A stretch of DNA of 63,678 bases from an uncultured Oscillospiraceae bacterium (GCA_947626315.1 CANQRQ010000013.1:1-63678); one strand, 5' to 3'. Counted from the stretch's first letter, positions 1-8,432 are shown. Translations and numbers: made by a program. The notes: generated from the sequence alone by a model not told the origin.

Positions 1-460
1 TATAGAAGGCGATATTTCCCGCTCGCACCCTTTGGTATAAAGGAGGAAATGATTTGAACTTTGACCACGCCCGTGCAGCCTTCAGCGCCGCCTCAATATC
101 AGGGTCAATATGAAAACTGCGAATCCCCATAGCAGGGAGGACAGATCTTCCCGCATCCGTCATCATACCCAAGGCGTCCAGTCTGCGAACACGCTCCTTG
201 TTGAGTTCTGTCCACTTGCTCCCCTTTTTACGGGGTGTAAAGCGCTGCAACCTCTTTCCGTCAATGATTCGGTGAGTGCTGTCTATCCAGCCATAGCAAA
301 GCGCTTCTTCCACAGCATCAATATACCAAAAGTGGGTGTCATCAACGGGCTTTCCACGTTTTACATTAACCCAGCATTCTGTCTCTTGTTCTGAATAAAC
401 GCTGAGCCATTCACGAAATGATTTGCGGCAATCAACTTGTAAAATATTTTTATACTCCAT
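1..460 (-). CDS. YdeI/OmpD-associated family protein, cut by the window edge
   Basis: The frame opens at ATG 460 and runs 153 codons without a stop to the left edge of the window, so the C-terminus is missing. Recognisable stretches are FWYIDAVEEALCYGWID and RFTPRKKGSKWTELNKER, which are typical of the YdeI/OmpD-associated family, sometimes annotated as bacteriocin-protection proteins. The biochemical function of that family is poorly defined. The gene precedes the ssp insertion site and is taken as resident chromosome. I am fairly sure of the family and do not infer a role. Confidence 0.75.
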   Translation of the reverse strand, partial: MEYKNILQVDCRKSFREWLSVYSEQETECWVNVKRGKPVDDTHFWYIDAVEEALCYGWIDSTHRIIDGKRLQRFTPRKKGSKWTELNKERVRRLDALGMMTDAGRSVLPAMGIRSFHIDPDIEAALKAARAWSKFKSFPPLYQRVRAGNIAFY

Positions 461-488
461 TCCTTACTTGGCCTCACTAAATTCCGAT

Positions 489-827
489 TTACCGGGCTTC
501 CTTTAATAGATCTTCCGGCGCTATGCCAAATAGCTTTGCCAAAGCGATAAGATTTGTCGTACTGGGATCGGACAGGCCGCTTTCCCACTTGGATACCGCC
601 TGACGGCTTACCCCTAATGTCTCCGCAACAAACTCCTGGGTCATTTTACACTCCATTCTGTGCTTTTTCAGAACCTCGCCTAATGTTTTTGCTTTTTCTG
701 CCTTCTCGTTTCTAACAGGCGCAGACTTCGTATATTTCCTCAGCGTCTTTATCAATAAATAGACTAAATAGATAAAAACCGCGCATGCTGGAATCGACAA
801 AGCATAAGAAATCAGCATATTTGTCAT
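489..827 (-). CDS. Membrane-anchored XRE-family regulator
   Basis: I place the start at ATG 827 because AGGAG lies 8 bases upstream; the longer frame to 908 lacks such support. The 112-residue product has one N-terminal hydrophobic segment (ISYALSIPACAVFIYLVYLL), a short charged linker, and a C-terminal XRE helix-turn-helix (LGEVLKKHRMECKMTQEFVAETLGVSRQAVSKWE). XRE domains bind operator DNA; a membrane tether suggests a regulator that senses membrane or envelope state, which is inference. No partner gene is obvious. The next gene on the same strand upstream is the frameshifted secreted protein. Confidence 0.75.
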   Translation of the reverse strand: MTNMLISYALSIPACAVFIYLVYLLIKTLRKYTKSAPVRNEKAEKAKTLGEVLKKHRMECKMTQEFVAETLGVSRQAVSKWESGLSDPSTTNLIALAKLFGIAPEDLLKEAR

Positions 828-948
828 TTCATCGGCTCCTTCCGGAGAACAGTATAGCATTGAAAGCTCCGTTGCGCCACCAACTATCACGCAACTATTG
901 CGCAGCACACTATGAAATGCCCTTATATATCCGTTCGCTCAACTGAAT

Positions 949-1669
949 TTAGTTGCTGTCTGCGTCTGCTTCAACATAAAAGGAATAAGACGCGCTCCCG
1001 CCAAAGCCGTTGTCCGCGTCCCACTCGGCCTTGATATACCTGCCCGGCTTTAGGCTGATCTCGTATCCGGTGAGCTCCACAGCCTCACCCTCAGCGTCCG
1101 GACCCCCCAATGCAGCTTAGAGGGTGCGCGCTGTCCGATTCGATTGATGCGGCCGTACCGTCGGGGTTCCTTTTCTGCCAGGAATAAGTGCCCAGCAAAG
1201 TATTAAAACAGGTCTTGCCGCATACTACGGCCAGCCGCGGCGGCTCCTTCAGAACGATCATAGCATCCTCTCTGTTCAGAAGTCTGTTGGCGTAATTGTT
1301 GAGCGCCTCACATGGCTCAACTTTCGTCTTGTAGCCAACGCCGTCGATCACAAGAAACGACCCATATGCCATAATACTGGTCTGTGTGCCATCGCGCATG
1401 GTGAGCATGAACGTGACGCCCTGGCCGTCGTACTCTGTATAGGCGTTATCCTCATGATAGATGACAACATCCTTCAGATACTCGACCAGCTCTTTTATTT
1501 CAACGATCTGCACTGTCTTGTCCGGCGGGGACAGACGAACCGCAGCTGTGGAAATATCCGACGCGTTAAGATCCTTATAAGGTCTCCTGCCTGCAAAAGC
1601 GGTATAGGCTGTTATAAGAATACCAAGCAACAGTATACATGAAATGGACAGGATAGCTGGTTTTTTCAT
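949..1669 (-). pseudogene. Secreted/membrane-anchored protein (DUF5301-like) broken by a one-base frameshift
   Basis: The frame starts at ATG 1669 with a signal or anchor segment (AILSISCILLLGILITAYTA). It contains VRLSPPDKTVQIVEIKELVE and TMRDGTQTSIMAYGSFLVID, which resemble DUF5301-type domains of Clostridia. It stops at 1091, but dropping one G from the G6 run at about 1107-1112 joins it to a second frame that continues GGPDAEGEAVELTGYEISL to a TAA at 949-951. The second frame reads like a natural beta-rich C-terminus (GGSASYSFYVEADADSN). Either the gene is a recent pseudogene, the run is phase-variable, or the sequence has an error. Confidence 0.6.
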
Positions 1670-1802
1670 AGTGCGGCCCTCCGATCTTATTATAACAGAC
1701 GATACCGCATATCAGATGTTCCATTTTATTCTAAACCTATTCTTCGACAAAAATGTAAAAGCTTGACGAAAGGCGGGCTTTTTTGACAGGATATAAAAAT
1801 TA

Positions 1803-1824
1803 CAGGATGGCGCTTGCCATCCTG
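1803..1824 (-). terminator. Intrinsic terminator of the ssp gene, now downstream of the element 1 recombinase
   Basis: CAGGATGGC (1803-1811) pairs perfectly with GCCATCCTG (1816-1824) around a four-base loop. On the minus strand the stem is followed by TAATTTTT. It lies 24 bases after the shared stop codon at 1848-1850. It is on the chromosomal side of the attachment core, so it belonged to ssp before the insertion. Confidence 0.85.
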
Positions 1825-1847
1825 CAATTTTTATGAGCGGATTCCGC

Positions 1848-1888
1848 TTACTTCATGCCGTTCTCGTAGGACTCGATCATCTTCTTGA
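1848..1888 (-). pseudogene. C-terminal piece of split alpha/beta-type SASP gene (ssp), piece 3 of 3
   Basis: The minus strand reads KKMIESYENGMK then TAA, the classic C-terminal ending of an alpha/beta small acid-soluble spore protein. The same codons serve as the end of the recombinase frame in this integrated state. The piece joins in frame to the middle piece at 26888-26986 if the sequence between the two TCATCTTCTTGA copies is removed, giving QMVKKMIESYENGMK. SASPs coat and protect spore DNA and are degraded at germination. Confidence 0.85.
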
Positions 1889-3596
1889 ACGTGTGACCCG
1901 CAGAAGCGGCGAGTTCGGGAACCCTTGCGGCGTCCGAGTTTTCCGCCTGTTCGGTCACATCCCTGGTGATGATGCCCGCACGGCTTTTGAACTTTTGCAG
2001 CAGCTTTTCCGTGGTCTCGCCGGTGAAGATCTTGATCTGGAGCTGCAAGGTGTTCCCGTCCACCGGGGTCACGAAGATCTTGTCGATATACTTCTCCACG
2101 AACTCCTTGGTGATCACGCCGCTGGCGGCGTCACGCTGGGCGTTGGCCAGGACCTTCCGAATCTCCTCGATCTTTTTCCGAAAGCCCTCGCCCTCCAGGG
2201 CGGCGGCCTCCAGCTCGGCGATCTCGGCCTCTGCCGCTTGGATCTCTTCGTTGCAGGCGGCGGACATAGCCTTGAAGTCGGCGTTGGTGATGCTGTCGTC
2301 GGCGGCCAGCTGGAGGAGCTTGTTCTTCTTCCGGTTGGCCTGGTCGATGATCTTCTGCTGCTCCTCGATCTTCTGGGGCAGCGCCCCATTCTCGGTCAGC
2401 GCCCGGTACATCCGCACATATTCCTCCACCATGGCGTCGGTGTCGGCCTTCGTGTCCCGGAACACCTCATACAGAACGGGCTTGATCTCCTCCTCGTAGA
2501 TGGCGAAGGAGCCGCAGGAGTCCGCGCCGTTTTTGATCTTGCCGGAGCAGACCCATTTGCTGTTTTTCCGGCCGCTTTTGTCGGTGGACTCCCGACGGTA
2601 GTAGGGCTGGCCGCAACAGGTACACCAGAGCTTCCCGGTCAGAAGATTGGCATGGTTGCAGATGCCCTGCCGCCCCTTCACGTCCTCGCTGCGCCGCTTC
2701 AACACCTCGTTTGCCCGGTCCCACAGCTCCTCGGACACCAGGGCCGGGACGATCTCTCCCGTCTCGTCCTTGAACATGACCCATTCCTCCGGCGGGAGAA
2801 ACTTCTGCTTCTTGGTGAACATATCCACCACCTTGACCTTGTTGCCCACATAGTAGCCCTTGTATTTGGGGTTGGCGATCATGTTGGCCATGGTGGAGTG
2901 GGCGATCTTGTTGCCGTTTAGGTTCCGGTAGCCCTTCTCCCAAAAGAGCTTTTCGATCTGCTTCATGGAGTAGCTGCCCGAGGCGTACAGCTCGAACAGT
3001 TCACGGACCATGGGGGCCTCTGTCTCGTCGATCACCAGTTTTTTCTGGTCCTTCCGGTAGCCGAAGATCCGGCTGTTGCCCAGGACCACGCTCTGCTTGA
3101 TAGCCTGCTGGTGCCCAAACTTCACCCGACTGGACAGCTTGCGCAGCTCGTCCTGGGCAATGGAGGACATGATGGACAGGCGCAACTCGCTGTCCTCGTC
3201 CAGCGTGTTGATGTTGTCGTTCTGGAAGAAAACCCCCACGCCATAGCCCAGCAGCTGCCGGGTGAACTGGATGGAGTCCAGGGTGTTTCTGGCAAAGCGG
3301 GAGATCTCCTTGGTGATGATCAGGTCGAAGCGGTCCTCTGCCGCCTCCTCCACCATGCGGTTGAAGTTCTCCCGCTTCTTGGTAGAGATACCGGACAGGC
3401 CCTCGTCGATATAGCCGGGCACGAAGGTCCAGGCCCGGTTTTTGCGGATCAGGTCCTCGTAGTAGTGGATCTGGTTGTCCAGGGAGTTGAGCTGCTCGTC
3501 CGATTCCGAGGACACGCGGGCGTAATACGTCACCCGCAGGGGGATGTCATAGATGCTTTTTGTGCGGAGCTGCTGCCTGACGGCGTGTATATCCAT
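1848..3596 (-). CDS. Large serine recombinase of mobile element 1
   Basis: The 582-residue protein has an N-terminal resolvase domain with the catalytic serine in YYARVSS (about residue 29) and the helix ITKEISRFARN. A recombinase domain follows, then a zinc ribbon (LWCTCCGQPYYRR ... WVCSGKIKNGADSCGS), and a coiled-coil region rich in Glu/Ala. This is the layout of TnpX/phiC31-type integrases, which join and excise elements through short cores without host factors. The gene sits at the left end of element 1. Its last 12 codons (KKMIESYENGMK) are host ssp codons across the attachment core. In a circular form the tail would instead read KKMTTIRFTSFHRNDR and on to a TAA near 26797. Confidence 0.95.
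   Translation of the reverse strand: MDIHAVRQQLRTKSIYDIPLRVTYYARVSSESDEQLNSLDNQIHYYEDLIRKNRAWTFVPGYIDEGLSGISTKKRENFNRMVEEAAEDRFDLIITKEISRFARNTLDSIQFTRQLLGYGVGVFFQNDNINTLDEDSELRLSIMSSIAQDELRKLSSRVKFGHQQAIKQSVVLGNSRIFGYRKDQKKLVIDETEAPMVRELFELYASGSYSMKQIEKLFWEKGYRNLNGNKIAHSTMANMIANPKYKGYYVGNKVKVVDMFTKKQKFLPPEEWVMFKDETGEIVPALVSEELWDRANEVLKRRSEDVKGRQGICNHANLLTGKLWCTCCGQPYYRRESTDKSGRKNSKWVCSGKIKNGADSCGSFAIYEEEIKPVLYEVFRDTKADTDAMVEEYVRMYRALTENGALPQKIEEQQKIIDQANRKKNKLLQLAADDSITNADFKAMSAACNEEIQAAEAEIAELEAAALEGEGFRKKIEEIRKVLANAQRDAASGVITKEFVEKYIDKIFVTPVDGNTLQLQIKIFTGETTEKLLQKFKSRAGIITRDVTEQAENSDAARVPELAASAGHTFKKMIESYENGMK
1877..1888. other. Left attachment core of element 1 (TCATCTTCTTGA)
   Basis: This 12-base sequence recurs at 26888-26899. 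Left of it is the ssp 3' end; right of it is element DNA. The flanking bases differ between the two copies (A/G on the left, A/C on the right), so the repeat is exactly 12 bases. The spacing between copies, 25,011 bases, is the predicted length of element 1. Confidence 0.8.
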
Positions 3597-3676
3597 AGTT
3601 GGTCTCCTTCATTTGTTTTGTAAAATCATTATCTGTATTATATTATAAACGTAAACGAAAAGCAAGGGGCAAAAAA

Positions 3677-3703
3677 CAGCGCCCGGATTTTGCCCGGACG
3701 CTG
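3677..3703 (-). terminator. Terminator downstream of the 187-residue protein gene
   Basis: CAGCGCCCGG (3677-3686) pairs with CCGGACGCTG (3694-3703) with one mismatch, and the minus strand continues into TTTTTTG. It separates the 3757-4320 gene from the recombinase. A near-identical hairpin occurs at 39154-39182. Confidence 0.7.
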
Positions 3704-3756
3704 AGAGTTAATATGTATGATGTGGTCTCCCTCATTGAGAAGATTGAAAATCTTTA

Positions 3757-4320
3757 TTACAAATCATCATCGTCATCGTCTTCGTTTTCGTTATCGCAAT
3801 CAAGTTGCGGTAAATCTTGACTGCTTCCAAATGCGGAATGAACACCAATTCCAGCCCCAACAATTGCTGCAACACCCAAAAGTGCAACACCAACTTTTCC
3901 CCATAGCCTTTCTAAGAATTTCTTGTATTGTAAATCAGCTTCCGCAATTTTATCTGCTACTTCTATCATATCATGGGTGATGGCTATGCGCTCGCTTTCG
4001 GTGATACTTTCTACATCCATTCTCTTTGATAAGGCATCAAGAATTGTTTGATAACCTTGAATTACTGCGTCTTGACTTTTCTCACTTTTTTGTAGAATGT
4101 CATTGCAAGTTTGCATATAACTTGCAATTATTGTTTTACCAAATTCTACAAATGTCGGAAATTGATTTATTACTGCAATTGCAACTTCCTTGTCCATATA
4201 AGGTATCATTGAAGCAAACTGCATGACTTTATCTTTGGATAAGTTCCGAAACGAATCAATTTTAAGTGCCCGTTTTACCATTTCTTCAGACACATAACGT
4301 TTAGCAATCTTTTTTGACAT
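3757..4320 (-). CDS. Unknown protein with a C-terminal membrane segment and an acidic tail
   Basis: I do not recognise a family for this 187-residue protein. It is mostly helical with heptad-like stretches, then a hydrophobic segment (VGVALLGVAAIVGAGIGVHS, about residues 145-164), then a tail ending DNENEDDDDDDL. The ATG follows directly on the TAA of the upstream gene, and the ribosome-binding site GGAG lies inside that gene's last codons, so the two are translationally coupled. Such a pair suggests a two-component module, possibly toxin-antitoxin or immunity-like, but nothing in the sequence proves it. Confidence 0.7.
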   Translation of the reverse strand: MSKKIAKRYVSEEMVKRALKIDSFRNLSKDKVMQFASMIPYMDKEVAIAVINQFPTFVEFGKTIIASYMQTCNDILQKSEKSQDAVIQGYQTILDALSKRMDVESITESERIAITHDMIEVADKIAEADLQYKKFLERLWGKVGVALLGVAAIVGAGIGVHSAFGSSQDLPQLDCDNENEDDDDDDL

Positions 4321-4593
4321 TTATTTATCTCCTTCATATACCATATCTTTACGGATTTTTGAAAAGGCTTCTCTGATAGAGTTTCCTTCTCCAGCTTGTG
4401 CCTGCTTATATCCTTGCTCTATCATAGCGTTAAACTGTTCATAGGTCAAGCTGCTTCTCGTTGGCAAGGTCTGCACTGTGAGAGAATTCGGAATGCAACC
4501 TGCCATAATAATTGGCTTGTTCGAATTTGCCTCTGTCTGCTGTGTGATTTCCGGCAGAACATCAGCCGTAGCATCTGCGCTCTTAGCTGCCAT
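4321..4593 (-). CDS. Small antitoxin-like protein coupled to the membrane protein
   Basis: I chose ATG 4593 (MAAKSADATAD); longer starts up to 4659 exist and the start is uncertain. The C-terminal half (YEQFNAMIEQGYKQAQAGEG, then IREAFSKIRKDMVYEGDK) resembles the tails of small RelB/DUF-type antitoxins, which share the pattern 'Y-x-x-F-N ... G ... F-x-x-I-R-x-D'. The N-terminal half is Thr/Ser/Pro-rich. It lies directly upstream of, and abuts, the 187-residue membrane protein. An antitoxin role is inference from that similarity and the gene order. Confidence 0.6.
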   Translation of the reverse strand: MAAKSADATADVLPEITQQTEANSNKPIIMAGCIPNSLTVQTLPTRSSLTYEQFNAMIEQGYKQAQAGEGNSIREAFSKIRKDMVYEGDK

Positions 4594-4671
4594 TATAAGC
4601 ACCAGCCTTTCATCCTTTGACTTAATTAAGATTATATAACGAAACGACGGGTTTCTCAAGACATCCTGCCA

Positions 4672-4708
4672 AAAGAACGGCGCAGCTGCTGTGACTGCGC
4701 CGTTCTTT
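4672..4708 (-). terminator. Strong hairpin terminator
   Basis: AAAGAACGGCGCAG (4672-4685) pairs perfectly with CTGCGCCGTTCTTT (4695-4708). On the minus strand the stem runs into TTTTGG. It follows the 58-residue gene at 4737-4913, which ends the mobilisation operon. Confidence 0.7.
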
Positions 4709-4736
4709 ACAGGCGAGGTTTACTGTGTCTCCCTAT

Positions 4737-4913
4737 CTATCTGGACAGGCTCTTGGCGGTCCTGGCGTCGATCTTATTGCTCATCATGTTTCGCTCCCGC
4801 TCGGTGATCAGGCCCTTTTCAAAGAGAACCTTGTTATAGTATTTCAGCCACATCTCCTCTGCGGCCGCTCTTTTCTGCTGCTCGGGACTGATTTTGCTCG
4901 TTTTTCCTGCCAT
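4737..4913 (-). CDS. 58-residue hypothetical protein after the relaxase
   Basis: The protein begins MAGKTSKISPEQQKRAAAEE and continues MWLKYYNKVLFEKGLITERE to a TAG at 4737-4739. AAGGAGGAATTGA precedes the ATG, a strong ribosome-binding site. It is basic and helical and resembles the SHOCT-like small proteins that often follow relaxase genes in clostridial mobilisable elements, with 'L-x-x-G-L-I-T-x-x-E' near the middle. No enzymatic motif is visible. It is the last gene of the mobilisation operon that begins at 6118. Confidence 0.75.
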   Translation of the reverse strand: MAGKTSKISPEQQKRAAAEEMWLKYYNKVLFEKGLITERERNMMSNKIDARTAKSLSR

Positions 4914-4946
4914 TCAATTCCTCCTTATATATGTTGTATGATTCCC

Positions 4947-5906
4947 TTATAATTCCTGTTTCAAACGGCTGTGCCGCTGTTTTTCCACCGCGGAGCAGGC
5001 TCGGATGATCTCCTCGGGGATACTGTCCACCGTGCGGCGCAGCTCGTCCAGTTCGCTGAGCTTGCGCTGAATCTCCAGCTTTTTCTGGACGCTCTCCCTG
5101 GAGGCGGTATTCAGCTTCTTTTCAAGCGCCGCGTTTTCAGCGGTGAGTTCTCTGTACGCCTTGTCGTACTTTTTGAGCCTCGTCCGCATGGCCTCCACGC
5201 CGGGGATGTACTTGTCCAGTAGAACCTCCAGCTCCTCCGTCTTGGCCTTCTTGTTGAGCAGGTTGGTGTCTGCTGCCAGGGCCAGGATCTGCTCCTTCAT
5301 CCGGTTCAGATGCACGGCCTCTTTGAACAGCCTCGGCGGGATATGGGTGCGCCCGGTCTCGCTGGCGCTCTCGCCCCGCTCCAGGTCCGGGTATTTCCCG
5401 ACCATGTGCTTCCAGAACTCGTCTTGCCACCAGGTCAGTTTTTTCCGGTTGCCCACGATCTCCTTCGCGCACAGCCGGCCGTCCTCCGTCAGTGGGACAA
5501 AAGAAAGGTGCATATGGGGCGTTTTCTCGTCCATATGCACCACGGCAGATATGATTGTCTCTTTGGGCTGAACTTTTTCGATGAAGGCCAGAGCCTCGGC
5601 AAAGTAGGCGCGGATCTCGCTGCGCTTCTTCCCGTTGAAGAACTCCGGGCTGGCGGTGACAAGGGCCTCCACCACGCGCACACTGTCCGAACGGGTACGG
5701 CAGCCGGCCTCCGCGATCTGCTTTTCCGCCTCCGCCCGGTATTTGCGCTGGGGCTCCACCAGATGGAAGTTGAGGTGACTGCGGGAGAGGTCCACATCGG
5801 GATTGCTGGCGTAGGTCTCTTTCGTGCGCTCGTTGTGGGCCTCGATGCGCCCGATCTCCGGTCCCTTGTATTTGGCGAAACGCAGGATGGCGTACTGTGC
5901 TTTCAT
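4947..5906 (-). CDS. MobV-family (Mob_Pre) relaxase
   Basis: Relaxases nick the transfer origin and stay bound to the DNA end during conjugative mobilisation. This 319-residue protein has the Mob_Pre signature: an early NERTKETYASNPDVD, then SHLNFHLV, and the metal-binding histidines in VVHMDEKTPHMHLSFVPLT (about residues 122-140). The C-terminal 120 residues are coiled coil. It overlaps the upstream 71-residue gene by four bases (ATGA). No coupling protein or type IV secretion genes are present in the element, so it is mobilisable by a helper and not self-transmissible. Confidence 0.93.
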   Translation of the reverse strand: MKAQYAILRFAKYKGPEIGRIEAHNERTKETYASNPDVDLSRSHLNFHLVEPQRKYRAEAEKQIAEAGCRTRSDSVRVVEALVTASPEFFNGKKRSEIRAYFAEALAFIEKVQPKETIISAVVHMDEKTPHMHLSFVPLTEDGRLCAKEIVGNRKKLTWWQDEFWKHMVGKYPDLERGESASETGRTHIPPRLFKEAVHLNRMKEQILALAADTNLLNKKAKTEELEVLLDKYIPGVEAMRTRLKKYDKAYRELTAENAALEKKLNTASRESVQKKLEIQRKLSELDELRRTVDSIPEEIIRACSAVEKQRHSRLKQEL

Positions 5907-6118
5907 GCGTCCCTCCTCCGCTGCCAGACCAGCTCATAGCCCAGCACGTCGGCCAGCTCGATGACCTCTTTGTACCGGATGCTCTCTCTTTGCAGCTTGG
6001 CGGACAGGTTGGAAACGCTGTCGCTCCAGCCGTAGTCGTCAGAAAGCCGGTCAACCAGCTCCTGCATGGTAAATCCGGCCCGAACGATCTGGGCCTTAAT
6101 CTCGTTTCTTATACTCAC
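5903..6118 (-). CDS. Small HTH-like accessory protein upstream of the relaxase
   Basis: The 71-residue protein (MSIRNEIKAQIVRAGFTMQE ... LSDDYGWSDSVSNLSAKLQR ... ADVLGYELVWQRRRD) has the helix pattern of a small XRE-like DNA-binding protein, as is common in front of relaxase genes. Its stop overlaps the relaxase ATG. A ribosome-binding site AGGAGG lies just upstream (AGGAGGATTTAAAGTGAGT). A role in oriT recognition or in regulating the mobilisation operon is inferred from position. Confidence 0.75.
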   Translation of the reverse strand: MSIRNEIKAQIVRAGFTMQELVDRLSDDYGWSDSVSNLSAKLQRESIRYKEVIELADVLGYELVWQRRRDA

Positions 6119-6119
6119 T

Positions 6120-6544
6120 TTAAATCCTCCTGTTTTTGTTATGTTTCAGGCAGCGAAGCCCGTGCGCTCTCCGGTATCCCGGTTTCACTGCCCGGTGAAA
6201 ATTGTGCTTGCCTGATAATCCGCTCCATTTTAGCGGCGCGATGTCCTGTCCGCAGGGGAGAGGTTTCGACTTTACGAATCCGAGTGACCCTTCCCGAAGC
6301 CGCGCAAAGACACGCGGTTTTGCAAATCTGGTGTGCGGTTTCGAGAAGCGCGGTTTCGTGCCGTTTCTCCGCCCGGAAGGAAAAAACTTTGCGGTTTCCA
6401 ATACCTTTGAAATAGTGCCGGTTTTCAGGGGGAAAATCTGTTGGCCCGGCAACGCCGCCCAATTCAAAAACATCCATCCCATCCGCCCAACTATCCCGTT
6501 TGGGATGCCTGGGATGGATGGGATAGACCGTTTCCAGTTCAGCA
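6120..6544. other. Gap between helicase and mobilisation genes; candidate transfer-origin region
   Basis: I see no gene here that I trust. The segment has nested inverted repeats: CATCCATCCC (6471-6480) with GGGATGGATG (6511-6520), and inside them ATCCC-GTTT-GGGAT (6493-6506). MobV relaxases usually act at an oriT just upstream of their operon, which fits this place. A minus-strand frame of 137 codons (6139-6552) overlaps the helicase stop as ATGGTTGA, but its composition (HPRHPKRDSW) mostly reflects the repeats. Confidence 0.4.
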
Positions 6545-7855
6545 TCAACCATTAGGCGGCGTCACCAGGGCCTCAATTCCCCAAAAGCCGTTGACCCGCT
6601 TGCCTGAAGAATTGGTGATGTGGTTATCGTGCTCCAGTCCGAACTCCCCGGCGACCTTTTTCAGCGTCATGCTCACCGTCCGCGCCGCCAGAGGCTTGTA
6701 GGCGTTGTCGCTGCACCACATGGTATAGATGGCGTACAGGTCTGCGGAGGTGATGGTGCTGTCCGCCTTCAGGCGGATGTAGCCATCAGAGCGGAGAAAC
6801 AGCAACACGTTGTCGGCCTCCCGCCGGGCATCTTCCCGGTTCCCCTTGGTGCGGCTGCTTTCCGTAAAGCAGTAATGGTTGCCAATCAGCCGTCTGAGCC
6901 CGTCCAGACACCAAAGAAAGATTCCCTCGATCTCCGTACAGAGCTTGTCTGCCAGGAACGGGTCGTCCTCCCTGCCGGGCGGCTTTTTCCTGACAGACAG
7001 GATGAGCTGCCGCCGGTAAAAGCCCTCCGATCGGTCGTAGAGGGATTCCAGGTCCCCGTTGGAGAAGGCCAGGAAACGGACATACATCTGCCCCTGATAG
7101 CTCTGCTCGCCTTTGCGCTCCAGGTCCATGGGCATTTCAGCGGTGATGAGGGATTTCAGATAATGGGTGGATTTGAGCGCCTCCAGCTTCATGTCGTCGT
7201 CCACCATCAGAAGTTCGTTTTCCAGGTCGGCTCTGGCGAAGGGGCTGCGCTCCACCTTGGCGATGCTGCCGTTCTTCAGATTGCTGCCCAGCAGCTTCTG
7301 CATCACCACTCCGATGCGGCTTTTCCCCTCGCCGCCGCTGCCCTTGAGCAGCATCATGGTCTGGCCCCGGTTGGTGGGTAGCAGGCAGTAGCCAAGGTAT
7401 TCCTGCAAGGTAGGAATGTCCTCGGCCTCCAGCAGCTCCGATAAAAAATGCAGCCACGTCACAGGCTGCGGCGCATCCGGATCATATTTCACAGGCAGGC
7501 GGTTCCGGCAGAAGTCTTTCCGCTCGTCAAACGTGCCGCTCAGAAACAGCGTCCCATTGGCGACGTGGAGCCGGTCCTCGTAGATCGGGAGGCTCGGCGC
7601 GTAGGCTTCCAGCTTGAGCATCTCAAAAATGCCGGCGGTCCTCTTGGCGAGACCTCTGTTCAGGTAAGGCCGGAGCATTTCGTAGATCTCTTTTCGTATG
7701 ATCTCCTCGTCGGGGATGCGCCCTTCTTTTGAGAAAAAGCTGCCGCCCACGCGGACCATCGGGTGTTCTTCCAGAAACGCCTCGCAAAAGCCCACCTCGT
7801 CCAGTATTTTCCCATCGAACCAGGGCGGATTCTCGCCTGGGTCACGTCTGCTCAT
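6545..7855 (-). CDS. P4/D5-type primase-helicase
   Basis: This is a superfamily 3 helicase of phage/plasmid type. The Walker A motif is LLKGSGGEGKSRIG, followed by LLMVDDDMKLEALK (Walker B) and FLAFSNGDLESLYDRSEGFYRR, the sensor/arginine-finger block of D5-like helicases. A winged C-terminus ends NGFWGIEALVTPPNG. I chose ATG 7855 because GGAGG lies six bases upstream. The start overlaps the end of the CHC2 primase gene by 14 bases, so the two are coupled. Together they provide autonomous replication or strand re-synthesis after transfer. Confidence 0.88.
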   Translation of the reverse strand: MSRRDPGENPPWFDGKILDEVGFCEAFLEEHPMVRVGGSFFSKEGRIPDEEIIRKEIYEMLRPYLNRGLAKRTAGIFEMLKLEAYAPSLPIYEDRLHVANGTLFLSGTFDERKDFCRNRLPVKYDPDAPQPVTWLHFLSELLEAEDIPTLQEYLGYCLLPTNRGQTMMLLKGSGGEGKSRIGVVMQKLLGSNLKNGSIAKVERSPFARADLENELLMVDDDMKLEALKSTHYLKSLITAEMPMDLERKGEQSYQGQMYVRFLAFSNGDLESLYDRSEGFYRRQLILSVRKKPPGREDDPFLADKLCTEIEGIFLWCLDGLRRLIGNHYCFTESSRTKGNREDARREADNVLLFLRSDGYIRLKADSTITSADLYAIYTMWCSDNAYKPLAARTVSMTLKKVAGEFGLEHDNHITNSSGKRVNGFWGIEALVTPPNG

Positions 7856-8432
7856 GGGCGTCCTCCCTGATCTCATCCAGACGCTCCTGCAAAAGCGCGA
7901 TCTTGCCGTCCTTCATCATATCCTCCACGATACCGGCACGCTCATTGGGAGGACTGAGCTCCAGCAGATCCACCATGTACTGCGTACACTCCAGCATATG
8001 ACAAGCCTCCACAAACCGGGGGTCCGGCTCTGCATTCGGAGACGGCGGGGCGTAAGCTGTTTTCCAGTCCTTCAGGATACGCAGATACTCCCGCAATACC
8101 TGAGAACAGTGCTTTTCGTCATCTGCCCGCGCTTTATAGGCGTGCAGCTTTGCCATCACGGAGGGCTTGACCTCCCGGATGCCGAAGTCCGCGGCCAGCT
8201 TTTGGGCCGCCTCCTTTTCGGTCAAGCCCAGGAACCGTGAGGTGAAGTCGATCACGTCCCCCTTGGCCCCGCAGCCGAAGCAGTAGAAATAATCTTCATT
8301 CAGCTTCAGGCTTGGGTGCCGGTCCTCGTGGAACGGGCAGCAAATCATTCCGTTCCGGCCCACCGTCAAACCCCAGTGCTCCGCCGCCATTTGTGGCGTG
8401 ACCTGGGACTTGACGGCTTCAAAAATTGTCAT
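7842..8432 (-). CDS. CHC2 zinc-finger DNA primase
   Basis: The 196-residue protein starts at ATG 8432, with AAGGAG eight bases upstream. The zinc finger is clear: MICCPFHEDRHPSLKLNEDY followed by FYCFGCGAKGDVIDF, with Cys, His and Cys-x2-Cys ligands. It is the N-terminal domain of DnaG-type primases without the TOPRIM catalytic core, as found in many mobile elements where the partner is a separate D5 helicase. The rest is helical. It is the first gene of the replication pair. Confidence 0.9.
   Translation of the reverse strand: MTIFEAVKSQVTPQMAAEHWGLTVGRNGMICCPFHEDRHPSLKLNEDYFYCFGCGAKGDVIDFTSRFLGLTEKEAAQKLAADFGIREVKPSVMAKLHAYKARADDEKHCSQVLREYLRILKDWKTAYAPPSPNAEPDPRFVEACHMLECTQYMVDLLELSPPNERAGIVEDMMKDGKIALLQERLDEIREDAHEQT

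Noticed and set aside
1848-3596. Recombinase tail KKMIESYENGMK as a native part of the enzyme
   Set aside because: It matches the SASP C-terminus, begins at the duplicated core, and completes the ssp frame exactly.
6139-6552. 137-codon minus-strand gene overlapping the helicase stop
   Set aside because: Its composition follows the CATCCC repeats and no family pattern is visible; kept only as a note in the gap entry.
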